Shown in pieces: positions 33,853-42,265 of a stretch of DNA of 64,000 nucleotides; within the stretch, counting starts at the first letter, position 1; each line of letters starts with the position of its first letter. A program made the translations under genes and the position numbers. Source of the DNA: Bacteroidia bacterium (GTDB lineage: Bacteria; Bacteroidota; Bacteroidia; Bacteroidales; Azobacteroidaceae); assembly GCA_025996895.1 (NCBI GenBank), contig BNTW01000005.1:1-64000 (forward strand). Direction: 5' to 3'. Under the pieces are notes generated by a model. That model had not been told where the DNA came from. It did not search any database and saw only the letters and a program-made list of their open reading frames with translations.

Positions 33853-35058
33853 TTATATTACATGACATAAATTGGCCTTTCCCAGCAGATGTTCGTAGTT
33901 CGACGGTGGAGGACAAAGGTGTCGATACAAACAATCTTTGCAATGCGTTTCGTTGTCGCGAATTTTTAACCATGAGGTATTTAATTCGACTTCTTTCGTT
34001 AATAAATCTTCCAGCGAAGACGTGTGAAAATCGCCCAAACATTCCGCGTTGGGGTTTGTTTTCACTTTTCCGTCGGGAAAAATATACAGCGCGCCGAAAT
34101 TGTTCGAATTGACGGTTTGATTTCGCCAAATCCGGCACTGACTAATCGGCTTGGAAAAAATATCACTCTTGGAAAGGTAATACTCCGTCTCAAAAAAATC
34201 CTGGTTTTTGTTATTGTATATCGGTATAATTCGTATCCGGATGTCATGGTATAATTTACGGACAGTTTCGATGATTTCCCGCTGTTCTTCGTTGTGTATC
34301 AGGAAGTAAAAGATAGCTTTTCCATTAAATAAAGCAATGTTTTTCTGTAATTGTTCTTGGTCGAGAGGAAAATCCACCAACACATTCCAATATTTGATTT
34401 TGTTGAGCAGGCGGGTGTCTAATTCGTTGGTATTCTTATAGTTAATCCAATAATGAACCGCCGTATTTGCTTTTTCAAGTATTTCGACCAATTGCGGAAA
34501 GCGGGAATATTGCAACAAATCTCCACCCAAAATATGGATTTTTCCCAGCGGTGAATTGCGGGCTTCTTTCAAAATTCGTTTGATTTGCTCGATTGTTAGC
34601 TCTTCCCCGCATTTTGTGCGCGTACAGCATGGATTTTGCTTGTAATACAGCTCACAAAACGGACATTTTTGTTTGCACGTTGTATTGATATATAGATACA
34701 AAGTAGTCAAACAAAGCATTATATCTTTGGAGAAAACCGGCGACTTTTCCGGATAGACCGGCAACAATGATTCCGGTTTATGCGTTCTGTTGTCGGCAGG
34801 TTTCAGTTCGACCATTTGCAACTCTTGCAATTTGCGGATAAAAGTAATCAGCCGGTTATTGTTCAATACCTTTTGAGGCAAAAAACGCACCCCTTTGTTC
34901 TGTTCGTCGCGCGCCGAATCTATCAATTCAATGCAACTCGGCTCGTCCGATTCGATATATACTCCCTTTTCCGTATTATATAATAATATTCTCTGTGTGC
35001 TCATCATTATATATACTTGCGGTTTCAATATCAGCCAATAGTCGCGAGTAGTATCCAT
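33853..35058 (-). CDS. Radical-SAM/SPASM-like peptide maturase (TIGR04150 'pseudo-rSAM' type)
   Basis: A 401-residue protein. The N-terminus 'DYWLILKPQVYI' and 'RILLYNTEKGVYIE' match proteins paired with GG-leader peptides in Bacteroidota. Unlike the 'pseudo' label, this copy has a complete CX3CX2C motif, 'TTCKQKCPFCELYYKQ' (Cys128, 132, 135), a glycine-rich 'HILGGDLLQY', and a C-terminal SPASM-like 'CKDCLYRHLCPPP'. An iron-sulfur cluster and radical chemistry are thus possible. It is the last gene of the minus-strand locus that begins with the 43-residue GG-leader peptide at 38284-38415. The substrate assignment to that peptide is inferred. Confidence 0.75.
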   Translation of the reverse strand: MDTTRDYWLILKPQVYIMMSTQRILLYNTEKGVYIESDEPSCIELIDSARDEQNKGVRFLPQKVLNNNRLITFIRKLQELQMVELKPADNRTHKPESLLPVYPEKSPVFSKDIMLCLTTLYLYINTTCKQKCPFCELYYKQNPCCTRTKCGEELTIEQIKRILKEARNSPLGKIHILGGDLLQYSRFPQLVEILEKANTAVHYWINYKNTNELDTRLLNKIKYWNVLVDFPLDQEQLQKNIALFNGKAIFYFLIHNEEQREIIETVRKLYHDIRIRIIPIYNNKNQDFFETEYYLSKSDIFSKPISQCRIWRNQTVNSNNFGALYIFPDGKVKTNPNAECLGDFHTSSLEDLLTKEVELNTSWLKIRDNETHCKDCLYRHLCPPPSNYEHLLGKANLCHVI

Positions 35059-35128
35059 TTTTATATTATCAGTGTTGTAATTCTTATGCTATAATTGCTG
35101 TTTTCAATGTTTTATAATAACTTGTTGT

Positions 35129-37375
35129 TTATCCGGCGGATGGATTACCACTACCGTCATAAACGTGTATATAGTATATGCCATTGGGCAAATTTGATAC
35201 ATTAAATACCGTTTTTTCTCCTTTGGACGTATTATTACGCAATAAATTGCCCTGATTGTCGTATAAACGAATATCGAAAATGGCTTTTAGCTTGCTATAC
35301 GCTTCTTTGTCTATTTCTACATTGAGAATATCGCCGGTTGGATTAGGGTAATAATGTATATACGATAAGCTATTAGTCGCTGGAGCTGCATCTATACTTA
35401 ATGCCACAAGCATCGCATTTGAGGGAATACTTATCCGCATTTCGCTGGAATTGCCGGTACTTAATAGTGCCTCTAAATAATAATTTTTGCCGTTAATGGG
35501 TATCTGTACTATTGAAGTGTCTTCTGATATACTATTTTTACTAACTAAAGCAATATTGGAATTGACCGCCTGCAAAGAAATATTCGGACCTGTTCCTGTT
35601 TTTGTAGCTGTTCCATTAACTTCTCGCAACCACCATTCACGGGTTGCATTATAACTTGAGCAGATACCGGAAAGAGAAGTCGTATATAATCCGAAAGACG
35701 AAAGCGCAATATAAGATGGCCCAGAAATGCTGACGGAAATAGGAATATTTGTAATTTTTCTTATTAACTCCGTTCCATTGGCCACAATGCTGACCCAGGC
35801 TGGGCCATTACCATTGACGGTATAGGTAGCTGTATTGCCGGAAGTGGAAACTAAAGTCAAACCGGAACTGTGCCCCCAAGTATAAGAAGCAGGCGGATTG
35901 CTGACGGTATAAGATACGTTGGATCCGGGACAGGCAGAGCTGGGACCGGAGATAGTAAGAGCTATTTTTCCGTTCAAAGTTTGTGGAATAGTACCGGAAG
36001 GTGCTAACCAATTACTCAAACGAGTATCATTAGTTCCCCCGCCATTCCATGAAAGATTAAATTTACCATAGCGTCCATAAGGGGTATCACATCCTGCTTT
36101 TCCTCCATGTAATTGACCTACAACACGATGATTAACATCAAATAAAGGAGAGCCAGAAGATCCTCCTTCCATACTGCCATTATCATAATCAACAGTCCAA
36201 TGTGAATTAGCAGGAGATTGCGTATTATCAGTCCATTTTACAGAACCACTATTAGATGTTAAATTGTTATTGTCAAATGATATTTTCATTACATCTCCAG
36301 CAGGATGATGTATTCCTATACCTGATGTAGGAATGCTGCCACTCCTATCCCATCCCAAAAACATTGCATCATGATGGGTTATCGGATTGATTAGTTCGAC
36401 TAAAGCAAAATCAGTGCTTTGCCAAGCCGCTTTAAAATTAGCGTAGTTATAAGTAATATAGCTGCTAACAGTATTTCCGTTACATGCTATTTTTTTATAT
36501 TTGAAACGGAATGCCCATGTTTGTGCATCATTTTTTTCCGCAACACTTAAGGTTCCGAAAGGACTATTACTATCAATACAATGAAAAGCCGTTAAAAAAA
36601 ACGGTTTGTTATCTTGCGCCGTGTTATTCAATAAGCATCCTGAGCAAAGTGCAGTACCTCCCTTTACTAAAATTCTTGCTACGCCATTCGATTCCGTTTC
36701 CCATGCCGGATAGCAAGCCACATCGTTATGACAACTGTATGTTGCAGCTTTCAATGGCACATCCACTCCCTGTTCTGAATTGTAAGAAGAAAATAGATCA
36801 ACATAAGCATGTACTACTCTTGAAATTCTTAATTTTGAAGTGTCTTTTGCAATAATAGGTTCAGATAACTGAATAATAACCTCACTGCCCGCCACTAAAT
36901 CCGTCAAAAAATGGTCATGTTCTTTTGAGATATTTTGTACTTCGGTTACTGCACCATATACCATTCCTCCATCAAGATTAAAAACATATAACTCTGCTCC
37001 GTGAATCAATTCTAATTCCGAAAAGATAAAGTTAAAGGAATAAGCACCGGGAGATGAAAACTTCATACGCCATATACGATTCTTACCTTGTATTTGCCAT
37101 GTTCCATCAATTAATGAATAATCTACATCAAAACCATATCCAAAACGAAATGGTATATCGCCCAATGCAGCATTTTCCATATCTTCTTTCAACAATGCTG
37201 ATACATCAAACATAGACATTATTTTCGTAGAAATAGAAACTGATTTTGCATCTGTTTGTTGCAACGCAGGAAAAAAATCAAACGCACTTTTATCTTCAAA
37301 AAAATAGGAAGGAATTTGTGCAAAGGATATCCTGCTTATCAATAGCATGATTGCTAAAATTGTTGTTGTTTTCAT
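35129..37375 (-). CDS. Secreted trypsin-like serine protease with T9SS sorting domain
   Basis: A 748-residue exported protein with signal 'ILAIMLLISRISFAQ'. After a pro-region of about 225 residues, a chymotrypsin-fold protease like lysyl endopeptidases carries His in 'FFLTAFHCIDS' (about 267), Asp in 'STDFALVEL' (about 323) and Ser in 'MEGGSSGSPLFD' (about 400). Ig/PKD-like beta domains follow, and a T9SS type A domain ('YIHYYPNPTGDILNVEI', 'NLPNGIYYIHVYDG') ends at 'SGNPSAG'. It sits between the GG-leader peptide/lipoprotein genes and the maturase gene. Cleavage of the modified peptide is one possible job; general proteolysis is another. Confidence 0.88.
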   Translation of the reverse strand: MKTTTILAIMLLISRISFAQIPSYFFEDKSAFDFFPALQQTDAKSVSISTKIMSMFDVSALLKEDMENAALGDIPFRFGYGFDVDYSLIDGTWQIQGKNRIWRMKFSSPGAYSFNFIFSELELIHGAELYVFNLDGGMVYGAVTEVQNISKEHDHFLTDLVAGSEVIIQLSEPIIAKDTSKLRISRVVHAYVDLFSSYNSEQGVDVPLKAATYSCHNDVACYPAWETESNGVARILVKGGTALCSGCLLNNTAQDNKPFFLTAFHCIDSNSPFGTLSVAEKNDAQTWAFRFKYKKIACNGNTVSSYITYNYANFKAAWQSTDFALVELINPITHHDAMFLGWDRSGSIPTSGIGIHHPAGDVMKISFDNNNLTSNSGSVKWTDNTQSPANSHWTVDYDNGSMEGGSSGSPLFDVNHRVVGQLHGGKAGCDTPYGRYGKFNLSWNGGGTNDTRLSNWLAPSGTIPQTLNGKIALTISGPSSACPGSNVSYTVSNPPASYTWGHSSGLTLVSTSGNTATYTVNGNGPAWVSIVANGTELIRKITNIPISVSISGPSYIALSSFGLYTTSLSGICSSYNATREWWLREVNGTATKTGTGPNISLQAVNSNIALVSKNSISEDTSIVQIPINGKNYYLEALLSTGNSSEMRISIPSNAMLVALSIDAAPATNSLSYIHYYPNPTGDILNVEIDKEAYSKLKAIFDIRLYDNQGNLLRNNTSKGEKTVFNVSNLPNGIYYIHVYDGSGNPSAG

Positions 37376-37382
37376 ATATAGT

Positions 37383-37802
37383 TTATTTTATTCGTTGATA
37401 AATCTTTATAAATGGATAAGGATATATTGCTGGTATATCGCCTTTAATGATTTTTAATGTGAGTAAATCCATAAAATTATTATAATAATATTCATATATT
37501 TGGTCGCTATCCGTACCAAAAATTACATACAAACAGGCATCGTCCATCTTATAAATACGGTCAGTGTATTTAGCATAAACTTCAGTATTGAAATAGCCAA
37601 TCGTTCCATCTTTAAAATACTCGGTATAGCTATTATCTGGAGTAATTGGCTTTATATCTTCCTCTGTTTGCCCTTGTGCAATTACTTGCCATTTACCAAT
37701 AATAAATTCTTTCACCTGTACTTCAGATTCATTTTTCTCGCAGGCAAAACTTCCTGCCAATACCAGCAATATTGCTGCTAATATTAATAATTTTGTTTTC
37801 AT
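37383..37802 (-). CDS. Lipocalin-like lipoprotein
   Basis: A 139-residue lipoprotein with lipobox 'VLAGSFACEKN'. It contains 'IIGKWQVIAQGQTEEDIKP' and short beta strands ('TEYFKDGTIGYF', 'IYEYYYNNFMDLLTLKII'), resembling the small lipocalin-like domains common in Bacteroidota. It starts 7 bases before the protease gene and follows the GG-leader peptide gene, with transcription hairpins between. Its role in the locus is unknown; binding the peptide product or self-protection are speculations. Confidence 0.7.
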   Translation of the reverse strand: MKTKLLILAAILLVLAGSFACEKNESEVQVKEFIIGKWQVIAQGQTEEDIKPITPDNSYTEYFKDGTIGYFNTEVYAKYTDRIYKMDDACLYVIFGTDSDQIYEYYYNNFMDLLTLKIIKGDIPAIYPYPFIKIYQRIK

Positions 37803-37858
37803 ATCAATTTGTATATATGTTATTCCCTTATGTTGCTAGCTCTCATCTGTTAATTTCA

Positions 37859-37899
37859 AAAAACCTCCTTAATTCCTAACCGAAAATAAGGAGGTTTTT
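37859..37899. terminator. Terminator-like hairpin 1 between lipoprotein and GG-peptide genes
   Basis: AAAAACCTCCTTA (37859-37871) pairs perfectly with TAAGGAGGTTTTT (37887-37899). It works as a terminator on either strand. It is followed by GGATGCGAACC (37905-37915), also found after hairpin 2. Confidence 0.8.
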
Positions 37900-37976
37900 A
37901 TTAAGGATGCGAACCTTGGTTAGTCTATTTATAATATAAATCTCACAAAAATCTCATATAAATCTAATTTAAAAAA

Positions 37977-38019
37977 AGCCTCACTGTATTTCTAATCTAT
38001 CACAGACAACAGTGAGGCT
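37977..38019. terminator. Terminator-like hairpin 2
   Basis: AGCCTCACTGT (37977-37987) pairs perfectly with ACAGTGAGGCT (38009-38019). The flanks are A-rich on the left and 'AAATAAAAAA' on the right, and GGATGCGAACC follows at 38030-38040. The stem differs from hairpin 1 but the position and following motif are the same. Confidence 0.75.
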
Positions 38020-38181
38020 AAATAAAAAAGGATGCGAACCCTCCAAAACTCAATTAATAAATAGGATAAAAGCAATTCTAATCAATCTCGTTTTGATACT
38101 GCAATAATATACATAAAAATCGGAACAATCTATAATTTTTTTCTAATATTTTTCTAATTTCCGAAAAAAAATAGCACAAAA

Positions 38182-38221
38182 ATATCTTTTCCAAAGAGAA
38201 ATTTCTCCTCGAAAAAGATAT
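38182..38221 (-). terminator. Rho-independent terminator after the GG-leader peptide gene
   Basis: On the minus strand the arms ATATCTTTTTCG and GGAAAAGATAT enclose GAGAAATTTCTC, itself a palindrome, and T-runs follow. It lies 62 bases past the peptide stop codon, so most transcripts would end here. Confidence 0.75.
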
Positions 38222-38283
38222 GTATTGTTTTGTTACTTAATTTGTTGGCAAAATAGCCAGTCCTAACAAATAATAGGGTGTTG

Positions 38284-38415
38284 TTAATCGAAACGAATAT
38301 AATAAGTTTGACCACCAATTGTTACTACAATATATTTTGCACCACCATTGATTTGATTCATTTCGGAAGCATTCATTCCTTTCAAATTCTTTGACATTTT
38401 TTCAATTGTTTTCAT
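38284..38415 (-). CDS. GG-leader precursor peptide
   Basis: A 43-residue peptide: 'MKTIEKMSKNLKGMNASEMN' then 'QINGGAKYIVVTIGGQTYYI' then 'RFD'. The leader with 'MNQINGG' is a standard GG cleavage motif; the 18-residue core is hydrophobic with Tyr, Thr and Gly. ATG at 38413-38415. It is the first gene of the minus-strand locus with the lipoprotein, protease and radical-SAM/SPASM-like genes. The likely promoter is the minus-strand -7 box in the palindrome at 38663-38697, giving a leader of about 265 bases. The core lacks cysteine, so lanthionine or sactionine bonds are excluded. Confidence 0.75.
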   Translation of the reverse strand: MKTIEKMSKNLKGMNASEMNQINGGAKYIVVTIGGQTYYIRFD

Positions 38416-38474
38416 ACGACAGATAATTTATTATTATTTTTCTTGTTTTTATTTGTATTTTATGAATTTATTTT

Positions 38475-38482
38475 TACCTTTG
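38475..38482 (+). promoter_or_regulatory. -7 promoter box upstream of a candidate small RNA
   Basis: TACCTTTG matches TAnnTTTG on the plus strand. No gene follows for 220 bases. Instead, two hairpins lie at 38506-38528 and 38529-38567. Confidence 0.4.
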
Positions 38483-38488
38483 CAATTG

Positions 38489-38575
38489 TATACTGCAATA
38501 TTACACCCTTTTCGCGCGCGCGAAGGGGAAATAGGAAGTGATTGCCTTTTTAAAGTGTTTCCTATTTTTCTATTT
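38489..38575 (+). ncRNA. Candidate small RNA with two hairpins
   Basis: If transcription starts about 7 bases after the box at 38475-38482, the RNA would contain a GC-rich hairpin (CCC..TTCGCG / CGCGAA..GGGG, 38506-38528). Next would come a terminator-like hairpin in which AAATAGGAA (38529-38537) pairs with TTCCTATTT (38559-38567), followed by a T-rich tail. The alternating CGCGCGCG is striking in an AT-rich region. No open frame. It could instead be part of the leader of the peptide gene read on the other strand. Confidence 0.4.
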
Positions 38576-38662
38576 TAAAGTTTTTTATTTTTTTAGATAT
38601 AAAAACAGAAAATACTCACAATAATAATATCACAAATATAATATTTTTATAATCGGGAAAAT

Positions 38663-38697
38663 ACATTAACTTTGCAAAGTCTTTGCAAAGTTAATGT
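38663..38697. promoter_or_regulatory. Perfect 35-bp palindrome forming a bidirectional promoter
   Basis: Arms of 17 bases, ACATTAACTTTGCAAAG and its exact complement, flank a single central T at 38680. Each arm contains TAACTTTG: on the plus strand at 38668-38675, on the minus strand at 38686-38693. The plus-strand box would serve the histidine kinase (ATG at 38700) and the minus-strand box the GG-leader peptide locus. Perfect symmetry suggests a dimeric regulator binding site overlapping both promoters. Confidence 0.75.
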
Positions 38698-38699
38698 GA

Positions 38700-40070
38700 A
38701 TGAAACAATCAACATTGACCATATTGTCCGTTATCTTTATTATTGCGATAGCTTTTTTTCAGGGCTATATCTTATATAATATGTATAATCTCCAAAAAAA
38801 ATCATTGGCGAAAGAGTTGGATGTTGTTTTGGATAATGCCTATAAAGAAGATTTAAATCAACGGATTTCTCAGATAAAAGAAAATCAAGATATACCTATT
38901 GAAATTTTTAAAGAAACCGATGGAATAAATGATGATGGAGCCAAAGATACAATTGTGTATTATAATTTTGATACAAATGAAAATACGACTAATAATGATA
39001 TTGTAGGTGCTATTAATTCCGCTGTAATTCAATATGCAAATTTGATTAGACCGGTAGATTTGAACAATTTAGACAGTTTAGTGAGTATTGGGCTTCAGGA
39101 GAGAAAAATTGTTTCGAATTTCTTTGTATGGATTGTTGATAAAGACGGGGTTCGTCAGGAACAATCGAAACCGGATAATGATAAAAAATTGGAGTTTCCG
39201 GTCTATTCGCAAAAAATCCCCTTGGATTTGGAAAAAACAAAATTTTTGGAATTGGTGCTGGTTAATCCGCAAGGAACCATTTTTGAAAGGTTGCTTATTA
39301 TAATTGTTTTGTGCGTGTTGTTTTCCTTTATAGCTATTTATACCGTTCAGACATTGGGAAATTTGTATGCCAAACAACGGAAATTGGCAGCGTTGAAAAA
39401 CGACTTTTTTGGTCAGGTTTCGCACGAGTTGAAGCGTCCGCTCACGCAGGCGCACATGGCGGTTTCTTCGTTGGTGGAACGAATGAAACACAACGACGGC
39501 TCATTCGACGCAAGCCGGTATTTGGACATTGCGCAACGCTCAACAGAAGATATGACCAAGAAAATTAACATGATTTTGGCATTGTCGCGCGAAGAAGACG
39601 GCGTGTTGCAACTGAACATAAAGGAATTTGACTTGCCGGCCACTCTTGCTCTGATGGTAGAGCGTATCGAAATGCTGGCCACCAAACCGACGCAGATAAC
39701 GGTCGATAATCAATTGAAATCGCCGGCTATTCGAGCAGACATCGACCATTTCATGCAATCGGTGGCCAACCTGATTGAAAATGCTATCAAATATTCCAAT
39801 GATTCGGTTGAAATACAAATCCGCCTGTCTTCCGAAAATAACCGGCTTATTTTGGCGGTGAAGGACAACGGTGTGGGGATTGCCGAAGAAAATTTGTCCC
39901 GCATTTTCCAAAAATACGACCGGCTCAATCCGGCCAACAGCAAAGTCACCGGTTTCGGAATCGGCTTGAATTACGTTAAAAAAATCATAGAAAAACATGG
40001 AGGAAAGATAGATGTAACCAGCCTGTTAGGCAAAGGAAGCGAGTTTACTATCTCTTTACCTCGTCAATGA
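38700..40070 (+). CDS. Sensor histidine kinase
   Basis: A 456-residue membrane sensor. Helices are at about 7-27 and 197-217 with a periplasmic domain of about 170 residues between. A HisKA domain carries 'FFGQVSHELKRPLTQ' (His242), and a HATPase domain carries 'ANLIENAIKYSN', 'VKDNGVGIAEENLSRIF' and 'GFGIGLNYVKKIIEKHGG'. It phosphorylates the response regulator encoded next, whose start codon overlaps its stop. The layout resembles RprX-type kinases of Bacteroidales. Its ATG is 2 bases after the palindromic promoter, across which the GG-leader peptide locus diverges. Confidence 0.93.
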   Translation: MKQSTLTILSVIFIIAIAFFQGYILYNMYNLQKKSLAKELDVVLDNAYKEDLNQRISQIKENQDIPIEIFKETDGINDDGAKDTIVYYNFDTNENTTNNDIVGAINSAVIQYANLIRPVDLNNLDSLVSIGLQERKIVSNFFVWIVDKDGVRQEQSKPDNDKKLEFPVYSQKIPLDLEKTKFLELVLVNPQGTIFERLLIIIVLCVLFSFIAIYTVQTLGNLYAKQRKLAALKNDFFGQVSHELKRPLTQAHMAVSSLVERMKHNDGSFDASRYLDIAQRSTEDMTKKINMILALSREEDGVLQLNIKEFDLPATLALMVERIEMLATKPTQITVDNQLKSPAIRADIDHFMQSVANLIENAIKYSNDSVEIQIRLSSENNRLILAVKDNGVGIAEENLSRIFQKYDRLNPANSKVTGFGIGLNYVKKIIEKHGGKIDVTSLLGKGSEFTISLPRQ

Positions 40071-40795
40071 ATATAATTATGAATAAGAAAAAAGTTTTGA
40101 TTGTTGAAGATGATACGTTCGTTGCTTTCATGGTGCAAGACTATTTAGCCAGCGAAAATTTTGATTCACGGCATATTCACAACGATTTTCAGCATATTAC
40201 GAAAAAGGTTGTAGAGTATGATCCCGACATCATTTTGTTAGATGTCAATCTGGACGAAAATACGAACGGTTTCAATTTGGCCAGGCTGATACGCGCTTCG
40301 GGCGATACCACCCCTATTATTTTCACTACAGCGCGTACAGAATACGAAGATGTGGAACGAGGCTATAAAATCGGCAATGTCGATTATGTAAAAAAGCCTT
40401 ATACGGCGCGTGAACTTGTGTTGCATATTAAAGAATTGATTTTTCGCAATGAGGGTGTTCGGCCGAACGAACAAAAAAGTTATTCGTTCGGCAATGCTAT
40501 CTTTTATCCGGACGAACGACGCCTCGTTTTAGGCAATCAGGCGGATACGATACTTCGCAAAAACGAAAATGAGGTGTTGGATCTACTTTTCGCTCATAAG
40601 GAACAGTTAGTATCCAAAGACGCGGTAGCCAAAGCCATTTGGGAAGACGAGCGGATTGATGCCAAAGAAAAAGAAAGCTCAATTAACAACCTGATCTACA
40701 GTTTGCGTACGAAATTAAGCAAGGGCAGTGGTCTTGAAATTCTTACGGTAAACAGAGCCGGCTATAAATTGACGCGTACAAAATCGGCATCATGA
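40067..40795 (+). CDS. OmpR-family response regulator
   Basis: A 242-residue two-domain regulator. The receiver domain has 'VLIVEDDTFVAFMVQDYLAS', the phosphoacceptor Asp59 in 'IILLDVNLDENTNGF', and 'VDYVKKPYTARELVLHI'. The winged-helix DNA-binding domain follows from about residue 145 ('VLDLLFAHKEQLVSKDAVAK', 'INNLIYSLRTKLSKG'). It is translationally coupled to the kinase (ATGA overlap); an alternative ATG is at 40079. It is a candidate to bind the palindrome at 38663-38697. It also overlaps the helicase gene downstream by 4 bases. Confidence 0.93.
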   Translation: MNIIMNKKKVLIVEDDTFVAFMVQDYLASENFDSRHIHNDFQHITKKVVEYDPDIILLDVNLDENTNGFNLARLIRASGDTTPIIFTTARTEYEDVERGYKIGNVDYVKKPYTARELVLHIKELIFRNEGVRPNEQKSYSFGNAIFYPDERRLVLGNQADTILRKNENEVLDLLFAHKEQLVSKDAVAKAIWEDERIDAKEKESSINNLIYSLRTKLSKGSGLEILTVNRAGYKLTRTKSAS

Positions 40796-42207
40796 TTCAG
40801 CAGTTTTTTTTAGAACAGATAAAAAAGAACTTCCTGTTTGAGCCGACCGAAGAACAACTGCTTGCCTTGGAACGACTGAACGATTTTTTATTCGACCGCC
40901 GAAACGACACGCTGTTTCTCCTGAAAGGCTATGCCGGAACAGGAAAATCTTCACTTGTGGGTGCGCTCGTGAAGACTATGAATGAACTGCAACAGAAATC
41001 GGTTTTGCTCGCGCCCACCGGACGCGCGGCCAAAGTATTTGCCGCTTATGCCGGACAAACGGCTTATACCATTCACAAAAAAATCTACCGGCAAAAGGTG
41101 TTTTCCAACGAGCCGGGTGGGTTTGTGTTGAATGATAACCTGCACAAACAGACTTTATTTATTGTCGATGAGGCTTCCATGATTTCCAATGACGGCTTGG
41201 ATTCGTTCCGTTTCGGAAGCGGGCGGTTGCTTGACGATTTAATTCATTATGTTTATAACGGCGAAGGTTGCCGGCTGATTTTGCTGGGTGATTCCGCACA
41301 GCTACCGCCGGTTTCGCAACCCGAAAGTCCCGCGCTGGATACGGATGTTTTGCGAGGTTATGGCTTGGACGTAGCGAGTGTTACACTGACGCAGGTCGTC
41401 CGTCAGGCGGAAATGTCGGGCATTTTAATGAATGCCACGCGTTTGCGGAAAGCGATTGACGAAAACAAAGTAACGGTTTTTCCGAAAATCAAAACGGCCG
41501 GCTTTCCCGATGTGCAGATAGTTCAGGGCAGCGAATGGCAAGAAGTAGTCGAAGAGGCTTACCATCGTGACGGACAGGACGAAACGATTGTGATTTCGCG
41601 TTCCAACAAGCAGTCCAACCGTTTCAATCAATCTATCCGCAGCCGTATTCTCTGGCGCGAAGAAGAAATTTCGTCGGGCGATTTGCTCATGATTGCGAAA
41701 AACAATTATTTCTGGACGGAAAAATGGCAAGAAATGGATTTTATCGCCAACGGAGACCGCATGGAAATCCGGCGCATTCGGAAGATGCAGGAATTGTACG
41801 GTTTTCATTTTTGCGATATGGTCGGCTATTTCCCCGATTACAACCTGGAATTGGAAGTGAAAATCTTGCTGGAAAGCCTGCACGCTGACGCACCGGCTTT
41901 GCCGAAAGAACTCACTGACCGGTTGTTTTTTGCCGTTTTGGAAGATTACGCCGACATTTCCTCGAAAAAGGAAAAAATGAAACAACTAAAAATCAATCCG
42001 TATTTTAACGCCCTGCAAGTGAAATATGCTTACGCCGTCACGTGCCACAAAGCGCAGGGCGGACAGTGGAAAAACGTTTTCCTCGACCTTTCCTACGTTC
42101 CCGAAGAATATTTGGGACGCGATTTCTATCGCTGGCTCTACACTGCTTTCACGCGGGCAACGGACAAGATTTATTTAATACAGCCGGTAAAGGAATTATT
42201 AGCGTAA
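40792..42207 (+). CDS. RecD-like ATP-dependent DNA helicase
   Basis: A 471-residue superfamily 1 helicase. It has Walker A 'LKGYAGTGKSSLVGALV' near residue 50, 'LLAPTGRAAKVFA', Walker B 'LFIVDEASMIS', 'ILLGDSAQLPPVS' and the UvrD_C_2 region 'YAYAVTCHKAQGGQWKNVFL' with 'WLYTAFTRATDKIYLI'. This is the RecD2/Dda-type architecture for repair or replication-fork work. It overlaps the response regulator by 4 bases, so the three genes form one operon, although a functional link is not evident. Confidence 0.9.
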   Translation: MIQQFFLEQIKKNFLFEPTEEQLLALERLNDFLFDRRNDTLFLLKGYAGTGKSSLVGALVKTMNELQQKSVLLAPTGRAAKVFAAYAGQTAYTIHKKIYRQKVFSNEPGGFVLNDNLHKQTLFIVDEASMISNDGLDSFRFGSGRLLDDLIHYVYNGEGCRLILLGDSAQLPPVSQPESPALDTDVLRGYGLDVASVTLTQVVRQAEMSGILMNATRLRKAIDENKVTVFPKIKTAGFPDVQIVQGSEWQEVVEEAYHRDGQDETIVISRSNKQSNRFNQSIRSRILWREEEISSGDLLMIAKNNYFWTEKWQEMDFIANGDRMEIRRIRKMQELYGFHFCDMVGYFPDYNLELEVKILLESLHADAPALPKELTDRLFFAVLEDYADISSKKEKMKQLKINPYFNALQVKYAYAVTCHKAQGGQWKNVFLDLSYVPEEYLGRDFYRWLYTAFTRATDKIYLIQPVKELLA

Positions 42208-42231
42208 GTGCGCTATGTCAAATATTTTATC

Positions 42232-42239
42232 TATATTTG
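42232..42239 (+). promoter_or_regulatory. -7 promoter box for the 42.27 kb operon
   Basis: TATATTTG matches TAnnTTTG, 27 bases before the next ATG, right after the helicase gene. Confidence 0.55.
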
Positions 42240-42265
42240 CCCCGTATTTCTAAATCGTTTGTCGC

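Noticed and set aside
37905-38040. GGATGCGAACC, whose complement GGTTCGCATCC resembles a tRNA T-arm
   Set aside because: No acceptor stem, anticodon arm or CCA context can be folded around either copy, and the conserved A of the T-loop is replaced.
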